Assembly (NCBI GenBank): GCA_910575035.1
Contig: CAJTDL010000011.1
Location: 1-64,000 of the forward strand
Direction: 5' to 3'
DNA: 64,000 nt
From: Lachnospiraceae bacterium
GTDB taxonomy: Bacteria > Bacillota > Clostridia > Lachnospirales > Lachnospiraceae
How positions within the stretch are numbered: the stretch's first letter is position 1; the number at the start of each line of letters is the position of its first letter. The notes beneath the pieces were generated by a model. It was not told where the DNA came from and did not search any database. It saw nothing but the letters and a program-made list of their open reading frames with translations. Positions 31,613 to 39,744 of this stretch are shown here, in pieces. The translations under genes and the position numbers were made by a program.

Positions 31613-32707
31613 TTAATATCCCATCGACTCTTCATACTCAACAATCACCTGTAAATTTGCTATTTCTATCTCATTCAATACATCATCTGAAAAATCTTCT
31701 GGTTTAATCGTTCCTTCATACCAAGAACAAGATTCAAAATATTCTTGAAGCTGCATATCATCAAACCTACGCCCATGCCTAGCGTATATTTCATTCCTCG
31801 CAATACGGCACTCATCAGCAGACAAACTATCCAAATCAGCTTCATCAATATATTCGCTGTCACTGTAAGGAAAAACAAACTCGTAATCATTCCAAATATG
31901 GCCTTCATCCGGGTCATCACTCCCACCCAGATATTCTTCATTTAAATCGCTATCTTCGTCAAAATAACCATTATCATCTAAGTAACCGTATTCATCCTTC
32001 GGCATCTCTTCTGTATTATTTGATGCCTGGCCATAATTATCATCTAACAAAAAGCTATCTTCTCCTTTTTGCGGGTATAATTCCCCATATTTTTTTAATA
32101 CTGCAGTAAAATTACCAACAGCTATAAAATGATCTTCAGGAAATGCAAGCAATCTTTCATAATACTCAACTTTAGCCGATTCTACACTTGTATATTCAGT
32201 AATATTAGTTCCGACAATATCTGTTATTATCGCTGAACCGTTTTTATATGCAATTCCTATAATAAAAACATTAGCGGCTTCCTTTCCCAAAATTTTATCT
32301 TCCCCAACAGTAAATGTTTCGGAATCAGCGTTTATAATATTATCAGCGACGGCTATTTTATGCTTTCCTTTTGACAAAATAAAACCATATCCACTTACCT
32401 CTCCCTGTTTTAACTTTTCAATTTCTTCTCCGTCTATATAAAGAGATAATTCCTTATCTTTACTAAAAATGAAATTCTCTTTGTAGCTTACCCCAATAAA
32501 TACCGGATACATATTTTCATAGAGTTCTTCTGCCTCTTTTTCAATAGGGTCTTCTATTTTTTCTTCCGTGGCATTATCAGAATAGTCTCCATTTGAAGTA
32601 TCCTCAGATTCATTTGTACTTATATTTCCATCAGAACAGCCCATTAGCCCTATTGACAAAAAAACAGTAATAAGCAATATGTAAAGTTTTTTAGAAAACT
32701 GCACCAT
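31613..32707 (-). CDS. YARHG-domain lipoprotein
   Basis: 364 residues from MVQFSKKLYILLI; GGGGGTGAAA is upstream. A signal peptide ends in lipobox LMGC (cysteine at about residue 24), so the protein is lipid-anchored outside the membrane. A Ser/Glu-rich linker, a beta-rich middle and an acidic Asp/Glu/Tyr-rich stretch follow. The end is a YARHG domain (ARNEIYARHGRRF). YARHG domains are found on extracellular parts of signalling proteins and are thought to bind wall material or ligands. Grouped with 32726 and 32948 on one strand. Confidence 0.7.
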   Translation of the reverse strand: MVQFSKKLYILLITVFLSIGLMGCSDGNISTNESEDTSNGDYSDNATEEKIEDPIEKEAEELYENMYPVFIGVSYKENFIFSKDKELSLYIDGEEIEKLKQGEVSGYGFILSKGKHKIAVADNIINADSETFTVGEDKILGKEAANVFIIGIAYKNGSAIITDIVGTNITEYTSVESAKVEYYERLLAFPEDHFIAVGNFTAVLKKYGELYPQKGEDSFLLDDNYGQASNNTEEMPKDEYGYLDDNGYFDEDSDLNEEYLGGSDDPDEGHIWNDYEFVFPYSDSEYIDEADLDSLSADECRIARNEIYARHGRRFDDMQLQEYFESCSWYEGTIKPEDFSDDVLNEIEIANLQVIVEYEESMGY

Positions 32708-32725
32708 TTTCACCCCCGCCATTAT

Positions 32726-32920
32726 TCATATGTGGAATATTACTCTTATAAGCGCCACTGGAATTAAAATCCATCCAAATACTGCCCCCACTAATACTCT
32801 CCGGCAAAAAATAGCCCCAAACTCAAATTCCACCATTATCTTATTTTTATATACCGTTTTTCCCGTTGCCCAGTATCCTAAGGCTAAGTATACAATAAGC
32901 AATATCATTGGTTCTTCCAT
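32726..32920 (-). CDS. Small two-helix membrane protein, 64 aa
   Basis: Two hydrophobic helices (about residues 3-20, and 38-62 with VGAVFGWILIPVALI). The start follows a weak purine run. It sits between the zinc-ribbon gene and the lipoprotein gene with short gaps, so the three form one unit. Not recognised. Confidence 0.5.
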   Translation of the reverse strand: MEEPMILLIVYLALGYWATGKTVYKNKIMVEFEFGAIFCRRVLVGAVFGWILIPVALIRVIFHI

Positions 32921-32947
32921 CCTCCGCTTCTGGTTAGATATTTTTCC

Positions 32948-34117
32948 TTAATTTATTGCCTTTTGGCAAATCTCCTGGATTGTTTTTAATATTTCTAAAA
33001 ACTTATCCTCAGTTCCGCCTGTGGGGAATTCTTTATTGCCTATAACTATCCTCCCACCTCTTGTCCCAAGCGGACAGTCCTTAAATTCAAGCCATGATAT
33101 ATATTCACCCCCTTTCCCTCTACAACAATAAATCCCGCTGGTGCATATCGCGAATCCCTTTTTACAACTTCCGAATGCCGTTGCATCTAAAATCAAAAAA
33201 ATATTGTCTTCCTCCGGAATTTCAAAATAAAATTGTGCCTTCCCATATTTTTTTGAAAATACTGATATTACAGGCTGACCAACTTCGCAATAAATGGAAT
33301 CTATTTTTACACTATTACATGTACGCGAAAGAAAGTCCTCCACAACCTGAACCTCTGCACTTTTTTCTTCAATCCCATTTCCAGACCGAATACAATTAAA
33401 GATATAAATAAGGTTAATCATAGCAGCAACAGACTCAAATATCCCCCATAATCCGCCATAGGATAAGACCTCAGTATTATTAAAAAAAAGCTTTTTTGAA
33501 AGGGCATCTACATGCACTTTCATCTGAGGGGTAAAAGAAAATACATGAGTATCATAATATCGGCCATCAGATTCTCTTTTTACCCTCATTTCTTTAGAAG
33601 AATAAATTCCTTTTGTCGTGATAAGAACACCTTTCTTCCTGTTAGTTAAAATAGAAGAATCTACAAAAAGCACTCCCTTTTCATCCATTGTATCCTGAAA
33701 GCCAAACATAGAATATATCTTCCCAATATCCTCTTTAAACCGGTTATATTCCGGATACATACAATATACAATGTCCTGCGCCATGATAGATTTTGACATT
33801 GCTCCCTCTTGTAAAATATCACTGTATATTTTTTCAAAAGACCTTGCCGTTACTATTTCCTTCCATGTATCTTCATCGGGATATGTATCTAAAAAAACCT
33901 GATTGCTTCCCAAGCTCCCAAGTATTTTATCCACACTCTCATAAAATATAAATTTCCCTTCTGATACCTTATTTTGTTTTTGCTTTGACCCCACACTTTT
34001 TACTGTTTTGCTATTTAAAACATCTTGTGTGCCCTTTTTCTCTTCTAATCTCATCCCGCAAGCCGGACAAAAACGCACTTTTGCAGAAATTTCCTCACCG
34101 CAATTCTGACAAACCAT
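32948..34117 (-). CDS. Zinc-ribbon protein, 389 aa
   Basis: The N-terminus is a double-CxxC zinc ribbon (CQNCGEEISAKVRFCPAC, residues 3-20). It is followed by a polar linker and two similar beta-rich segments (KKGVLITTKGIYSSKEMRVK near 170; KKGFAICTSGIYCC near 325) that look like a tandem repeat of a sensor or PH-like domain. No membrane helix. Zinc-ribbon proteins with YARHG or TcaA-like partners occur in Firmicutes surface-sensing modules; the link here is inference from gene order. GGAGGTGGAAT before the start. Confidence 0.6.
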   Translation of the reverse strand: MVCQNCGEEISAKVRFCPACGMRLEEKKGTQDVLNSKTVKSVGSKQKQNKVSEGKFIFYESVDKILGSLGSNQVFLDTYPDEDTWKEIVTARSFEKIYSDILQEGAMSKSIMAQDIVYCMYPEYNRFKEDIGKIYSMFGFQDTMDEKGVLFVDSSILTNRKKGVLITTKGIYSSKEMRVKRESDGRYYDTHVFSFTPQMKVHVDALSKKLFFNNTEVLSYGGLWGIFESVAAMINLIYIFNCIRSGNGIEEKSAEVQVVEDFLSRTCNSVKIDSIYCEVGQPVISVFSKKYGKAQFYFEIPEEDNIFLILDATAFGSCKKGFAICTSGIYCCRGKGGEYISWLEFKDCPLGTRGGRIVIGNKEFPTGGTEDKFLEILKTIQEICQKAIN

Positions 34118-34289
34118 ATTCCACCTCCCAAAAACATCTCTTTAAAACCAGAGTTTCCGTACTTTAGCCGTACTGAAACTCATCCTAACCTCTCTTTATT
34201 AAGTTCAATTTTATATCTTATGTATACATTATATAATGTTTACATGATTTATGCAAGAGAAAAATTTCAGATATAATAATTAAAGGAGG

Positions 34290-34532
34290 ATGAAGCAGAT
34301 GGTACGTTTACGGATACTTGAAATCTTAGAAGAGCAGAACCACACAAAATACTGGCTGTTTAAACAGATGGATTTGAGCTACCAGAATTTTAACCGCATG
34401 GTTATGAACGAAACGCGCTCCATCCGGTTTGAAAACCTTGATGTCCTAAGCGATATCTTAAACTGCCCAATAGGCGACTTGTTCGAAAAAACCAAAAGCC
34501 CGGATGAAATGGAACTTGTTAAAAAAAATTGA
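34290..34532 (+). CDS. XRE/Cro-type regulator, 80 aa
   Basis: A single helix-turn-helix of the HTH_26 sort (LRILEILEEQNHTKYWLFKQ, then FENLDVLSDILNCPIGDLFE) with a short charged tail. AAAGGAGGATGAAGCAG is upstream. Divergent from the zinc-ribbon gene, with AT-rich shared promoter DNA, so it may control the lipoprotein unit. Confidence 0.75.
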   Translation: MKQMVRLRILEILEEQNHTKYWLFKQMDLSYQNFNRMVMNETRSIRFENLDVLSDILNCPIGDLFEKTKSPDEMELVKKN

Positions 34533-34578
34533 ACGGATGTACCAGAAATTTCCTGATACATCCGTCTTTTTGATTCCT
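34533..34578 (+). terminator. Terminator after the Cro-type regulator
   Basis: ACGGATGTA and TACATCCGT form the stem, followed by CTTTTTG. Confidence 0.75.
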
Positions 34579-34601
34579 TTATAACCGTTTCTGTCTTCCT
34601 C

Positions 34602-34841
34602 CTACTCTTGGATAACTTCGGCAAATAACAGGGAAGCAAACCGGAATCCCTCTACAAACCCGCTCTCTTCTGCAGCTGCCGCAATAAGGCAGAGATTATC
34701 CTTGTATTTCCCATATTGAAAATCATCCATGCTTTCCTTCATCTCTTTTAGCAGAAGTGAAATTTCTTCCTGTACTTCCCGGCTTAGCTTGCCCCCGCCA
34801 GAACCTTTACACACAACATTACTGTATAACTCTCTTATCAT
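34602..34841 (-). CDS. Small helical hypothetical protein, 79 aa
   Basis: I chose MIRELYSNVVCKG (34841), preceded by AAGGTGGGAAATATCA; 13 residues more are open upstream. The end GFVEGFRFASLLFAEVIQE resembles small DUF6809-type proteins of Lachnospiraceae elements, from memory. Soluble, helical, role unknown. Confidence 0.5.
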   Translation of the reverse strand: MIRELYSNVVCKGSGGGKLSREVQEEISLLLKEMKESMDDFQYGKYKDNLCLIAAAAEESGFVEGFRFASLLFAEVIQE

Positions 34842-35029
34842 TGATATTTCCCACCTTCCTGTCCCGTATTTTAAATGCATCCCGATGCCCCAACCCTAAT
34901 ACCTTCCAAAAACTCTCTGTCAGCTCGCATCCATAATAACTGTTACATTTTTTTATTCCAAACACTTCTTGATGTCCATATGCATTTTGCCATTCTCTGA
35001 AAAACTAAAATAGAAACCCCTGCTTATAA

Positions 35030-35455
35030 TTATATGGTCACAGATTCAACCACTTCATTTAATGACAAATCCCCATAGCCTATAAATCCCCATTTGGTAT
35101 CCTGGTTAATAAACCCTTCCATACATTCGTGACAGTCAACCGGCAGCTCCCAAAAATGGAATCCTTCTGGTATCGTGCCTTTATCTATCCTCATGTCATT
35201 AAAATAGCCTCTGACACCTTTTATTTCCATTAGCGTCCAAAGTTCTTTTTTTGCATCATATCTCATCATCCTGCCTGTCACTTCCATAAAATCAGACGCT
35301 TTATGGTAATCCATTACATAGTCAGTACTTTCCAATGCCCGTCCATATGCATTTTGCCCCCCTTTTCCTGTTTGTTCTATCCGTTCTATTATACATACTA
35401 CAGAATTACCTATAAAAATAAGGGCATCCCAAATAAATGGAATACCCAAATTCAC
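35030..35455 (-). CDS. Hypothetical protein, 141 aa
   Basis: Begins with a hydrophobic stretch (IPFIWDALIFIGNSVVCII) that could be a strand pair or a membrane anchor, then a soluble body with aromatic-rich segments. Unrecognised. It has only a weak ribosome site and lies just past the toxin gene 35467 on the same strand. The sequence from 34882 to 35029 holds nothing that I can identify. Confidence 0.35.
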   Translation of the reverse strand: MNLGIPFIWDALIFIGNSVVCIIERIEQTGKGGQNAYGRALESTDYVMDYHKASDFMEVTGRMMRYDAKKELWTLMEIKGVRGYFNDMRIDKGTIPEGFHFWELPVDCHECMEGFINQDTKWGFIGYGDLSLNEVVESVTI

Positions 35456-35466
35456 ATCCCTGCTAT

Positions 35467-35973
35467 TTAATATCTTTCATCCAGGCCAATATGCGCCATC
35501 ACAATATTGCAGATTTTCTTATCCAGCCTGATATTTCTGGCTATCATGGCATCCAGACACTTTTTCACTTCCACCTGTCCGATATGCCCTTTATCATACG
35601 CCAGCATCAAAATACCCGCCGTACCAATATGTTTTACCCTTAGTTGTTTTGCAACCCTGCGCCCTTTGTGTTCATCCATCAGCAGCAAATCCGCATTCCT
35701 TTCATCATACATGATAAGAGCCTCGCTCTCCCCTGCATCCAATCCGGTAACGCTGCGCAGGATATCTACAGATTTTATATTCGCTACTTCTGCAACAGAA
35801 AAGAATTTTGTTGCCTTAATGATCTTTGCTTCCTCAAAATAAACAGGGTTCTCCGTTAATTCATGGTACACTGCCTTGGGAACCAGTACATTCCCGTATA
35901 GCTTTTCCAGCAGTTCCAGACATCCTGCTTTCAGCAGGGAAAGAACCGGCGTGGTATCTGAAATTACAATCAT
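35467..35973 (-). CDS. DUF3368 PIN-like toxin
   Basis: 168 residues. The start IVISDTTPVLSLLKAG carries the first PIN acidic residue, then DAGESEALIMY (about residues 95-105) and DLLLMDEHKGRRVAK (110-124) the others. This is the DUF3368 branch of PIN-fold ribonucleases, usually toxins. It overlaps the UPF0175 gene by four bases, the standard antitoxin-toxin order. Likely stabilises E3. Confidence 0.8.
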   Translation of the reverse strand: MIVISDTTPVLSLLKAGCLELLEKLYGNVLVPKAVYHELTENPVYFEEAKIIKATKFFSVAEVANIKSVDILRSVTGLDAGESEALIMYDERNADLLLMDEHKGRRVAKQLRVKHIGTAGILMLAYDKGHIGQVEVKKCLDAMIARNIRLDKKICNIVMAHIGLDERY

Positions 35974-36245
35974 GCCAGCGTCTCCCCCAATTCTTTCACG
36001 GTTTCTAATTCCTCTTCTATTTCATCGTCTGTCATCTCAATATAAGGAAGCCCCAGCTTGCCATACAGCACAATCAAGTCCATCTTGAAGATACCAAGTA
36101 TCTCAGCCGCCCTCCCATGGGAAATAATGCCATCATGCACATATGGGTACAGCAGCATCGCATTTTGCTTAAGCCGTTCTTCTTTGCTTGGCTTCATTAC
36201 AAACGAAACCATTTCTTCTGGCATTTCCATATTTACAAAAGCCAT
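35970..36245 (-). CDS. UPF0175 family antitoxin
   Basis: 91 residues with a strand-helix start (MEMPEEMVSFVMKPSKEERL) and a central helix-turn-helix-like block GIISHGRAAEILGIFKMDLI typical of UPF0175. These proteins neutralise PIN-type toxins and repress their own operon. It is the first gene of the pair and overlaps the toxin by four bases. GGAGGCAGAGG upstream. Confidence 0.8.
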   Translation of the reverse strand: MAFVNMEMPEEMVSFVMKPSKEERLKQNAMLLYPYVHDGIISHGRAAEILGIFKMDLIVLYGKLGLPYIEMTDDEIEEELETVKELGETLA

Positions 36246-36555
36246 AACCTCTGCCTCCTTCCATCCTCAAATTTATTTCCGCTTCTTAAAGCATAACAGC
36301 AACGCCGTATTCTTACACTAAAATTCCAAAATGCTCCGTGCATAAAGTATTAGCTTTCTTCTGCACCATTACCATTTCTGCCTTGATATTTCTGTAGTAA
36401 CATACCATCCATTTCATCTGGCTATCACGTTATCTAAAATATAAAATCTGGAACTGGCTCTAAAAAACTTTACCAAAACATTACCACTTTAGAATCAAGA
36501 AGTCCGCAAAGCCTTGATTTTACAGGCTTTGCAGACTTCATTTGTACAAAAATGT
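36246..36555. other. Right end of E3, no gene seen
   Basis: About 310 bases with no convincing coding frame. It contains ATTACC at 36368 and 36480, ACCAAAACATTACCA (36470-36484) as at the left end, and a hairpin (36500-36538: AAGTCCGCAAAGCC / GGCTTTGCAGACTT) before the att site. Confidence 0.5.
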
Positions 36556-36570
36556 CTACTCGAACTCGAC
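36556..36570. other. att site 4 (guaA 3'-end duplicate, E3/E4 junction)
   Basis: The minus strand reads GTCGAGTTCGAGTAG, V-E-F-E-stop. Confidence 0.8.
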
Positions 36571-36767
36571 TTTTCCTAACTAATTTTGTTTAGAAATTAT
36601 TCTCTGTCGAGTATGTAAATCTTTTGATTATTTGATATATCCATATTATCCTGCCTATATGAGCTAATGTTATCATTTTGTTATCGCTCCTGATAACACT
36701 TACTCTACAACTGCGGATAATAGCTATATGCTATGGCTTAAATTATAAGCGATTTTGCTTAAAAATT
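36556..36767. repeat. Left-end repeat, copy 3 (E4)
   Basis: Nearly identical to 861-1070 and 10006-10215. It carries TAAGC-GATTTT-GCTTA near its right border (about 36748-36763) and TAGCTATATGCTA. Likely arm DNA of the E4 left end. Confidence 0.75.
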
Positions 36768-36866
36768 CAATATGCTTATCTAGTCATATCTTAAAAATCT
36801 CTTCAAAAAATTGTTATAACTCCTTACTATCTTACTTTCTCTTGAACCAAATATAATTTAGAAAAT

Positions 36867-36914
36867 GGGCTACCAAACGTAGCCCAATGGGAATTGTAGG
36901 ATTCGAACCTACGG
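36867..36914 (-). other. tRNA 3'-end fragment with terminator-like hairpin
   Basis: On the minus strand CCGTAGGTTCGAATCCTAC followed by AATTCCCA is a T-arm and 3' acceptor strand of a tRNA. GGGCTA-N7-TAGCCC (36885-36867), a tRNA-style terminator, follows. The rest of the tRNA is absent. It looks like the 3' part of a tRNA gene carried as an att-like fragment from an earlier tRNA-integrated element. Confidence 0.55.
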
Positions 36915-36924
36915 CGTCTTCATG

Positions 36925-37029
36925 TCATATTAATTTTTGCTTTCTCATATGCTCCTGCATACTTTTGTACAAATTCCCAGAACTGCCCGTACCCACCATA
37001 ATGCTTTTTACAGTTGTTATTATTGTCAT
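36925..37029 (-). CDS. Possible 34-aa small protein
   Basis: MTIITTVKSIMVGTGSSGNL plus 14 residues, preceded by AGGAGGTACGATT, a near-perfect ribosome site at good spacing. It ends just before the tRNA fragment. The strong ribosome site is the only support; there is nothing to compare it with. Confidence 0.3.
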   Translation of the reverse strand: MTIITTVKSIMVGTGSSGNLYKSMQEHMRKQKLI

Positions 37030-37149
37030 AATCGTACCTCCTGATATTATGAATCTATACTGCCATCCATTTTTTAACTTATGAGAATACATGACAGAGC
37101 AACATGAGAAAGCGCAAATTAATACTCCTAGCCATGACTATGTAATTAT

Positions 37150-37662
37150 CTAAATTTTGATTCCTAACTGTCTCATCATATAATACAAGTTATTCGTCCT
37201 AACTCCAAATTTCTTCGCTACATCTGGTATTTTAGCATTTCTATTTGGATTCTTTACACTTAATCCACCTGATGGTACTTCTGCTGTAATAATTGTATAA
37301 TCATTTACTGCTGCCACCGCAATCAACCAAGGGTCTGCAACATCTCCATTAGCCCATGTTTGTAGTGCTTGTTCTTTGTATAAGCCACACATTTGTATAT
37401 ACTGTAAAACCTCTTGATACTTACCAATAATTTCTGGTGATATATGATTACAGATAACAAATCCTGCTTGTCTGCTTATCCAATCAGCCAAATCATCCTT
37501 GCCTTTATCAATTTCTGCTTTGACTATATCAAGCAGTACCAATCTTCCCGAACTCGTACATTTTGATATTTCTTCCCAATAGGCTGGAACTAAATCAAAA
37601 GCATAATACTGTCTATATGGTGTCATAAATGAATTGGAGTCGATTAAAAATTTTTCTACCAT
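37150..37662 (-). CDS. DUF4411 PIN-like protein, toxin candidate
   Basis: 170 residues. The start FLIDSNSFMTPYRQYYAFD, an acidic residue in LLDIVKAEIDKGKDDLADW and GDVADPWLIAVAAVNDYTIIT are the PIN/DUF4411 metal-site motifs. Probable ribonuclease. It overlaps the ImmA/IrrE gene by seven bases; helix-turn-helix-ImmA proteins paired with DUF4411 form a recognised putative toxin-antitoxin arrangement. Should stabilise E4. Confidence 0.75.
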   Translation of the reverse strand: MVEKFLIDSNSFMTPYRQYYAFDLVPAYWEEISKCTSSGRLVLLDIVKAEIDKGKDDLADWISRQAGFVICNHISPEIIGKYQEVLQYIQMCGLYKEQALQTWANGDVADPWLIAVAAVNDYTIITAEVPSGGLSVKNPNRNAKIPDVAKKFGVRTNNLYYMMRQLGIKI

Positions 37663-38819
37663 TCCACACCTCCAAGACGCTGTGCCACTTCGGAAAATGT
37701 CTTGCGGCTGGTATTAGTCAAACGATAGGCTTCTGTATAAGTAGTCCTTCCCATATTAATACTTTCACACAACGCCCTTATCAGACATCCATCCAAGCGA
37801 GAGCCCATTGTATTATAGTAATTACCACCATCGGTTTGTTTATTTTCTTTCATCTGTTTGTAATTTTTGATTGCGGTGTTTGCTACCTCATCGTATATAT
37901 TTTGCTCTATCTTCTTACAATCAATGGCTTTTCTTGCTATAACAGTCTCTCCACATCGAAAATATTTTGCCAATTCTGTAATCTTTTCAAATATTTCCAT
38001 ATCATACATATCCCATTTGTTTAAAAATGCATTCTTGGGCACTATTAATTCTCCTGCCACAGCATTACATATCACCTCTATATCACTTACACCAGATATT
38101 CGACTTTGTCTATCATTAAATAAATCATCTCTGCCTAACCAGATATGGACAATTTCATGCAATATAGAAAATAATCTGGCACCATTAGAATCTGCTGTAT
38201 TGATGAATATAAGCGGAGCCCAATCATCCACCATTGCAAATGCCCTGAATTCATCTACGTCCAAAGCACGGTGAGTATTTTTGCCAACAATACCACTCAT
38301 CATTACAACAACACCACATACCTCCAGTTGTCTTCTAATATAATTGAAAGCCTCTCTAGCATCTTTACTTTTCTCATACCAAGCATCATCAAACTCTAAA
38401 TCCCTGCGTATTCTATTTACAATAACATCAACCTCATGAATTCCTCTCATACAACCGACAATCGATAACTTATCAAATCCCAAATCCTGTCTATATGTTT
38501 TCATCCAATCTTGAATATTCTCCATCTCATGAATGGTGTCAACTAAATTACGACTAGGATTTGCTAGTTGAACACTATCAACCGTTCGATACTCTAATAA
38601 ATCAATTTGCTCCACAGGCGGAGTTTGCAGGAAAAAATATCCTAACGGAATATTGGCTTTCTTACTAAAATCCTCTATCTGATTGAAAGTCGGCTTTTTT
38701 GTACCATCAAGCCATTTTGTTATATTATTCATCAGTTTGTCACCCAGTTTATCTTCTTGTGTCTGGCTTAAAGCCCAGTTAATTATTTCAGGGCAAATAT
38801 TCACATTCACTGCTGGCAT
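37656..38819 (-). CDS. Helix-turn-helix/ImmA-IrrE metallopeptidase-type protein
   Basis: 387 residues from MPAVNVNICPEI (GGAAGGAGGTTG upstream). The N-terminal 80 residues look like an XRE-type DNA-binding domain (NITKWLDGTKKPTFNQIEDF). The zinc-peptidase motif HEIVHIWLG lies near residue 227, with AVAGELIVPKNAF about 30 residues later. ImmA/IrrE proteins cut repressors; paired with a DUF4411 toxin they are thought to be the antitoxin and regulator. Confidence 0.75.
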   Translation of the reverse strand: MPAVNVNICPEIINWALSQTQEDKLGDKLMNNITKWLDGTKKPTFNQIEDFSKKANIPLGYFFLQTPPVEQIDLLEYRTVDSVQLANPSRNLVDTIHEMENIQDWMKTYRQDLGFDKLSIVGCMRGIHEVDVIVNRIRRDLEFDDAWYEKSKDAREAFNYIRRQLEVCGVVVMMSGIVGKNTHRALDVDEFRAFAMVDDWAPLIFINTADSNGARLFSILHEIVHIWLGRDDLFNDRQSRISGVSDIEVICNAVAGELIVPKNAFLNKWDMYDMEIFEKITELAKYFRCGETVIARKAIDCKKIEQNIYDEVANTAIKNYKQMKENKQTDGGNYYNTMGSRLDGCLIRALCESINMGRTTYTEAYRLTNTSRKTFSEVAQRLGGVEW

Positions 38820-38903
38820 AGTACAACCTCCTTCCATCAAATCTTCTTACTTATAATTATATCAAATATATACTAAATACGCACCATATTTTGATAAAAA
38901 TTT

Positions 38904-39107
38904 TTATTTGTTTAGTAATACTAATGCTCTTTTATAGAGCGGGTCTAACTCACACCCACAACTGCCACATTCTCTATCTGCTTGTTTGATAGAAGCAATG
39001 AGTGTATCTTTATTACTTTCTCCCATTAACCATGCATGTGCAGGAATAGAAATCAAGTCCCATCCAGATGCTGCAAATTTTTCCATAATATTCCTTAATT
39101 CTTCCAT
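38904..39107 (-). CDS. Hypothetical protein, 67 aa
   Basis: Small soluble protein beginning MEELRNIMEKFAASGWDLIS and containing a CGSCGCELDPLYKRALVLL segment; the cysteines could hold a metal or iron-sulphur centre. Its start follows AAAGGATGAAACACT. It is 8 bases past the end of the broken KTR gene and may belong to the same unit. Unrecognised. Confidence 0.5.
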   Translation of the reverse strand: MEELRNIMEKFAASGWDLISIPAHAWLMGESNKDTLIASIKQADRECGSCGCELDPLYKRALVLLNK

Positions 39108-39113
39108 AGTGTT

Positions 39114-39293
39114 TCATCCTTTCTGATTTTGATAATCTTTTATGACCTTTACAACCAAACCTTTCACATCAACTAAACTTTCCTGTCTGCACTTAGGACA
39201 ATACAGCGGAAAATGCTTTAATTCTGTATCCTCTCTAATTCTGTTTCATGTTTTATTACCACAAATAGGACAAAGTATCCATTCTGTTTCCAT
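39114..39293 (-). pseudogene. Cysteine-rich KTR protein, interrupted by TGA
   Basis: The frame METEWILCPICGNKT ends at TGA 39246-39248, where family members have an arginine (KTR). It then continues NRIREDTELKHFPLYCPKCR to a stop at 39114. Two CxxC pairs make it a small zinc-ribbon protein. A CGA-to-TGA change explains the stop. Such proteins are common cargo of clostridial conjugative elements; role unknown. Confidence 0.7.
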
Positions 39294-39721
39294 TACTCTA
39301 AGTCCCCAATATTAAAACTTTCTGTTTGCAAATCACAATAATGCCTGCCTTTTATTGCTGTAAATTTCAGTACACAATAATCTGGGTCATTTACACCTTG
39401 TTTATAATACATAGTATCTCCAGTACGCCATATTTCTTGCTTTATACCATCATCTTGCAAAACTTCCATTGTCCCTGTCAGCATAATGCCCTCATACTTA
39501 AAACGCCCTCTATGATAAACATAGATACTTGCTTTTGGATTCTTCATAAACTGTTGTGCCCGCATGGAAGACGTATTCGTGCTAAAATAAAAACAATTCC
39601 CATCTATCTTGCGTGGCGTAAACATGGCTTTCATATTTGGAAAACCATCTTCATCTACAGAACCGACAAAAGCTGTTTTTTGTTTTTGGATAAATTCGAT
39701 GATACTTTCTCTTGTTTTCAT
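39293..39721 (-). CDS. Pyridoxamine 5'-phosphate oxidase-like flavin protein
   Basis: 142 residues with the split-barrel PNPOx pattern: FVGSVDEDGFPNMKAMFTPR near the start, FYFSTNTSSMRAQQFMKNPK, then ASIYVYHRGRFKYEGIMLTG. These proteins bind FMN or F420-like cofactors and reduce small molecules, including some drugs. The gene lies 23 bases downstream of a MarR regulator, which suggests control by a toxic compound. Full length for the family. Confidence 0.8.
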   Translation of the reverse strand: MKTRESIIEFIQKQKTAFVGSVDEDGFPNMKAMFTPRKIDGNCFYFSTNTSSMRAQQFMKNPKASIYVYHRGRFKYEGIMLTGTMEVLQDDGIKQEIWRTGDTMYYKQGVNDPDYCVLKFTAIKGRHYCDLQTESFNIGDLE

Positions 39722-39744
39722 TTATTATTCTCCTCGTCTTAAAA

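Larger units (their letters stand above)
19928..36555. mobile_element. E3: 16.6-kb integrative element with phage-type recombination genes
   Basis: Bounded by guaA-tail repeats at 19928 and 36556. Its ends do not share the E1/E2/E4 left-end repeat; ATTACC repeats lie near both ends. It has its own integrase (at the end away from guaA), a helicase-primase, Rad52-like and YqaJ recombination genes, and cargo. I see no relaxase, capsid or terminase gene. It may be a satellite-like element that depends on a helper. Confidence 0.7.

Noticed and set aside
36887-37084. Plus-strand frame beginning MGIVGFEPTASS
   Set aside because: The GFEPTAS string is the usual false translation of a tRNA T-arm read backwards; a tRNA fragment lies here on the other strand.
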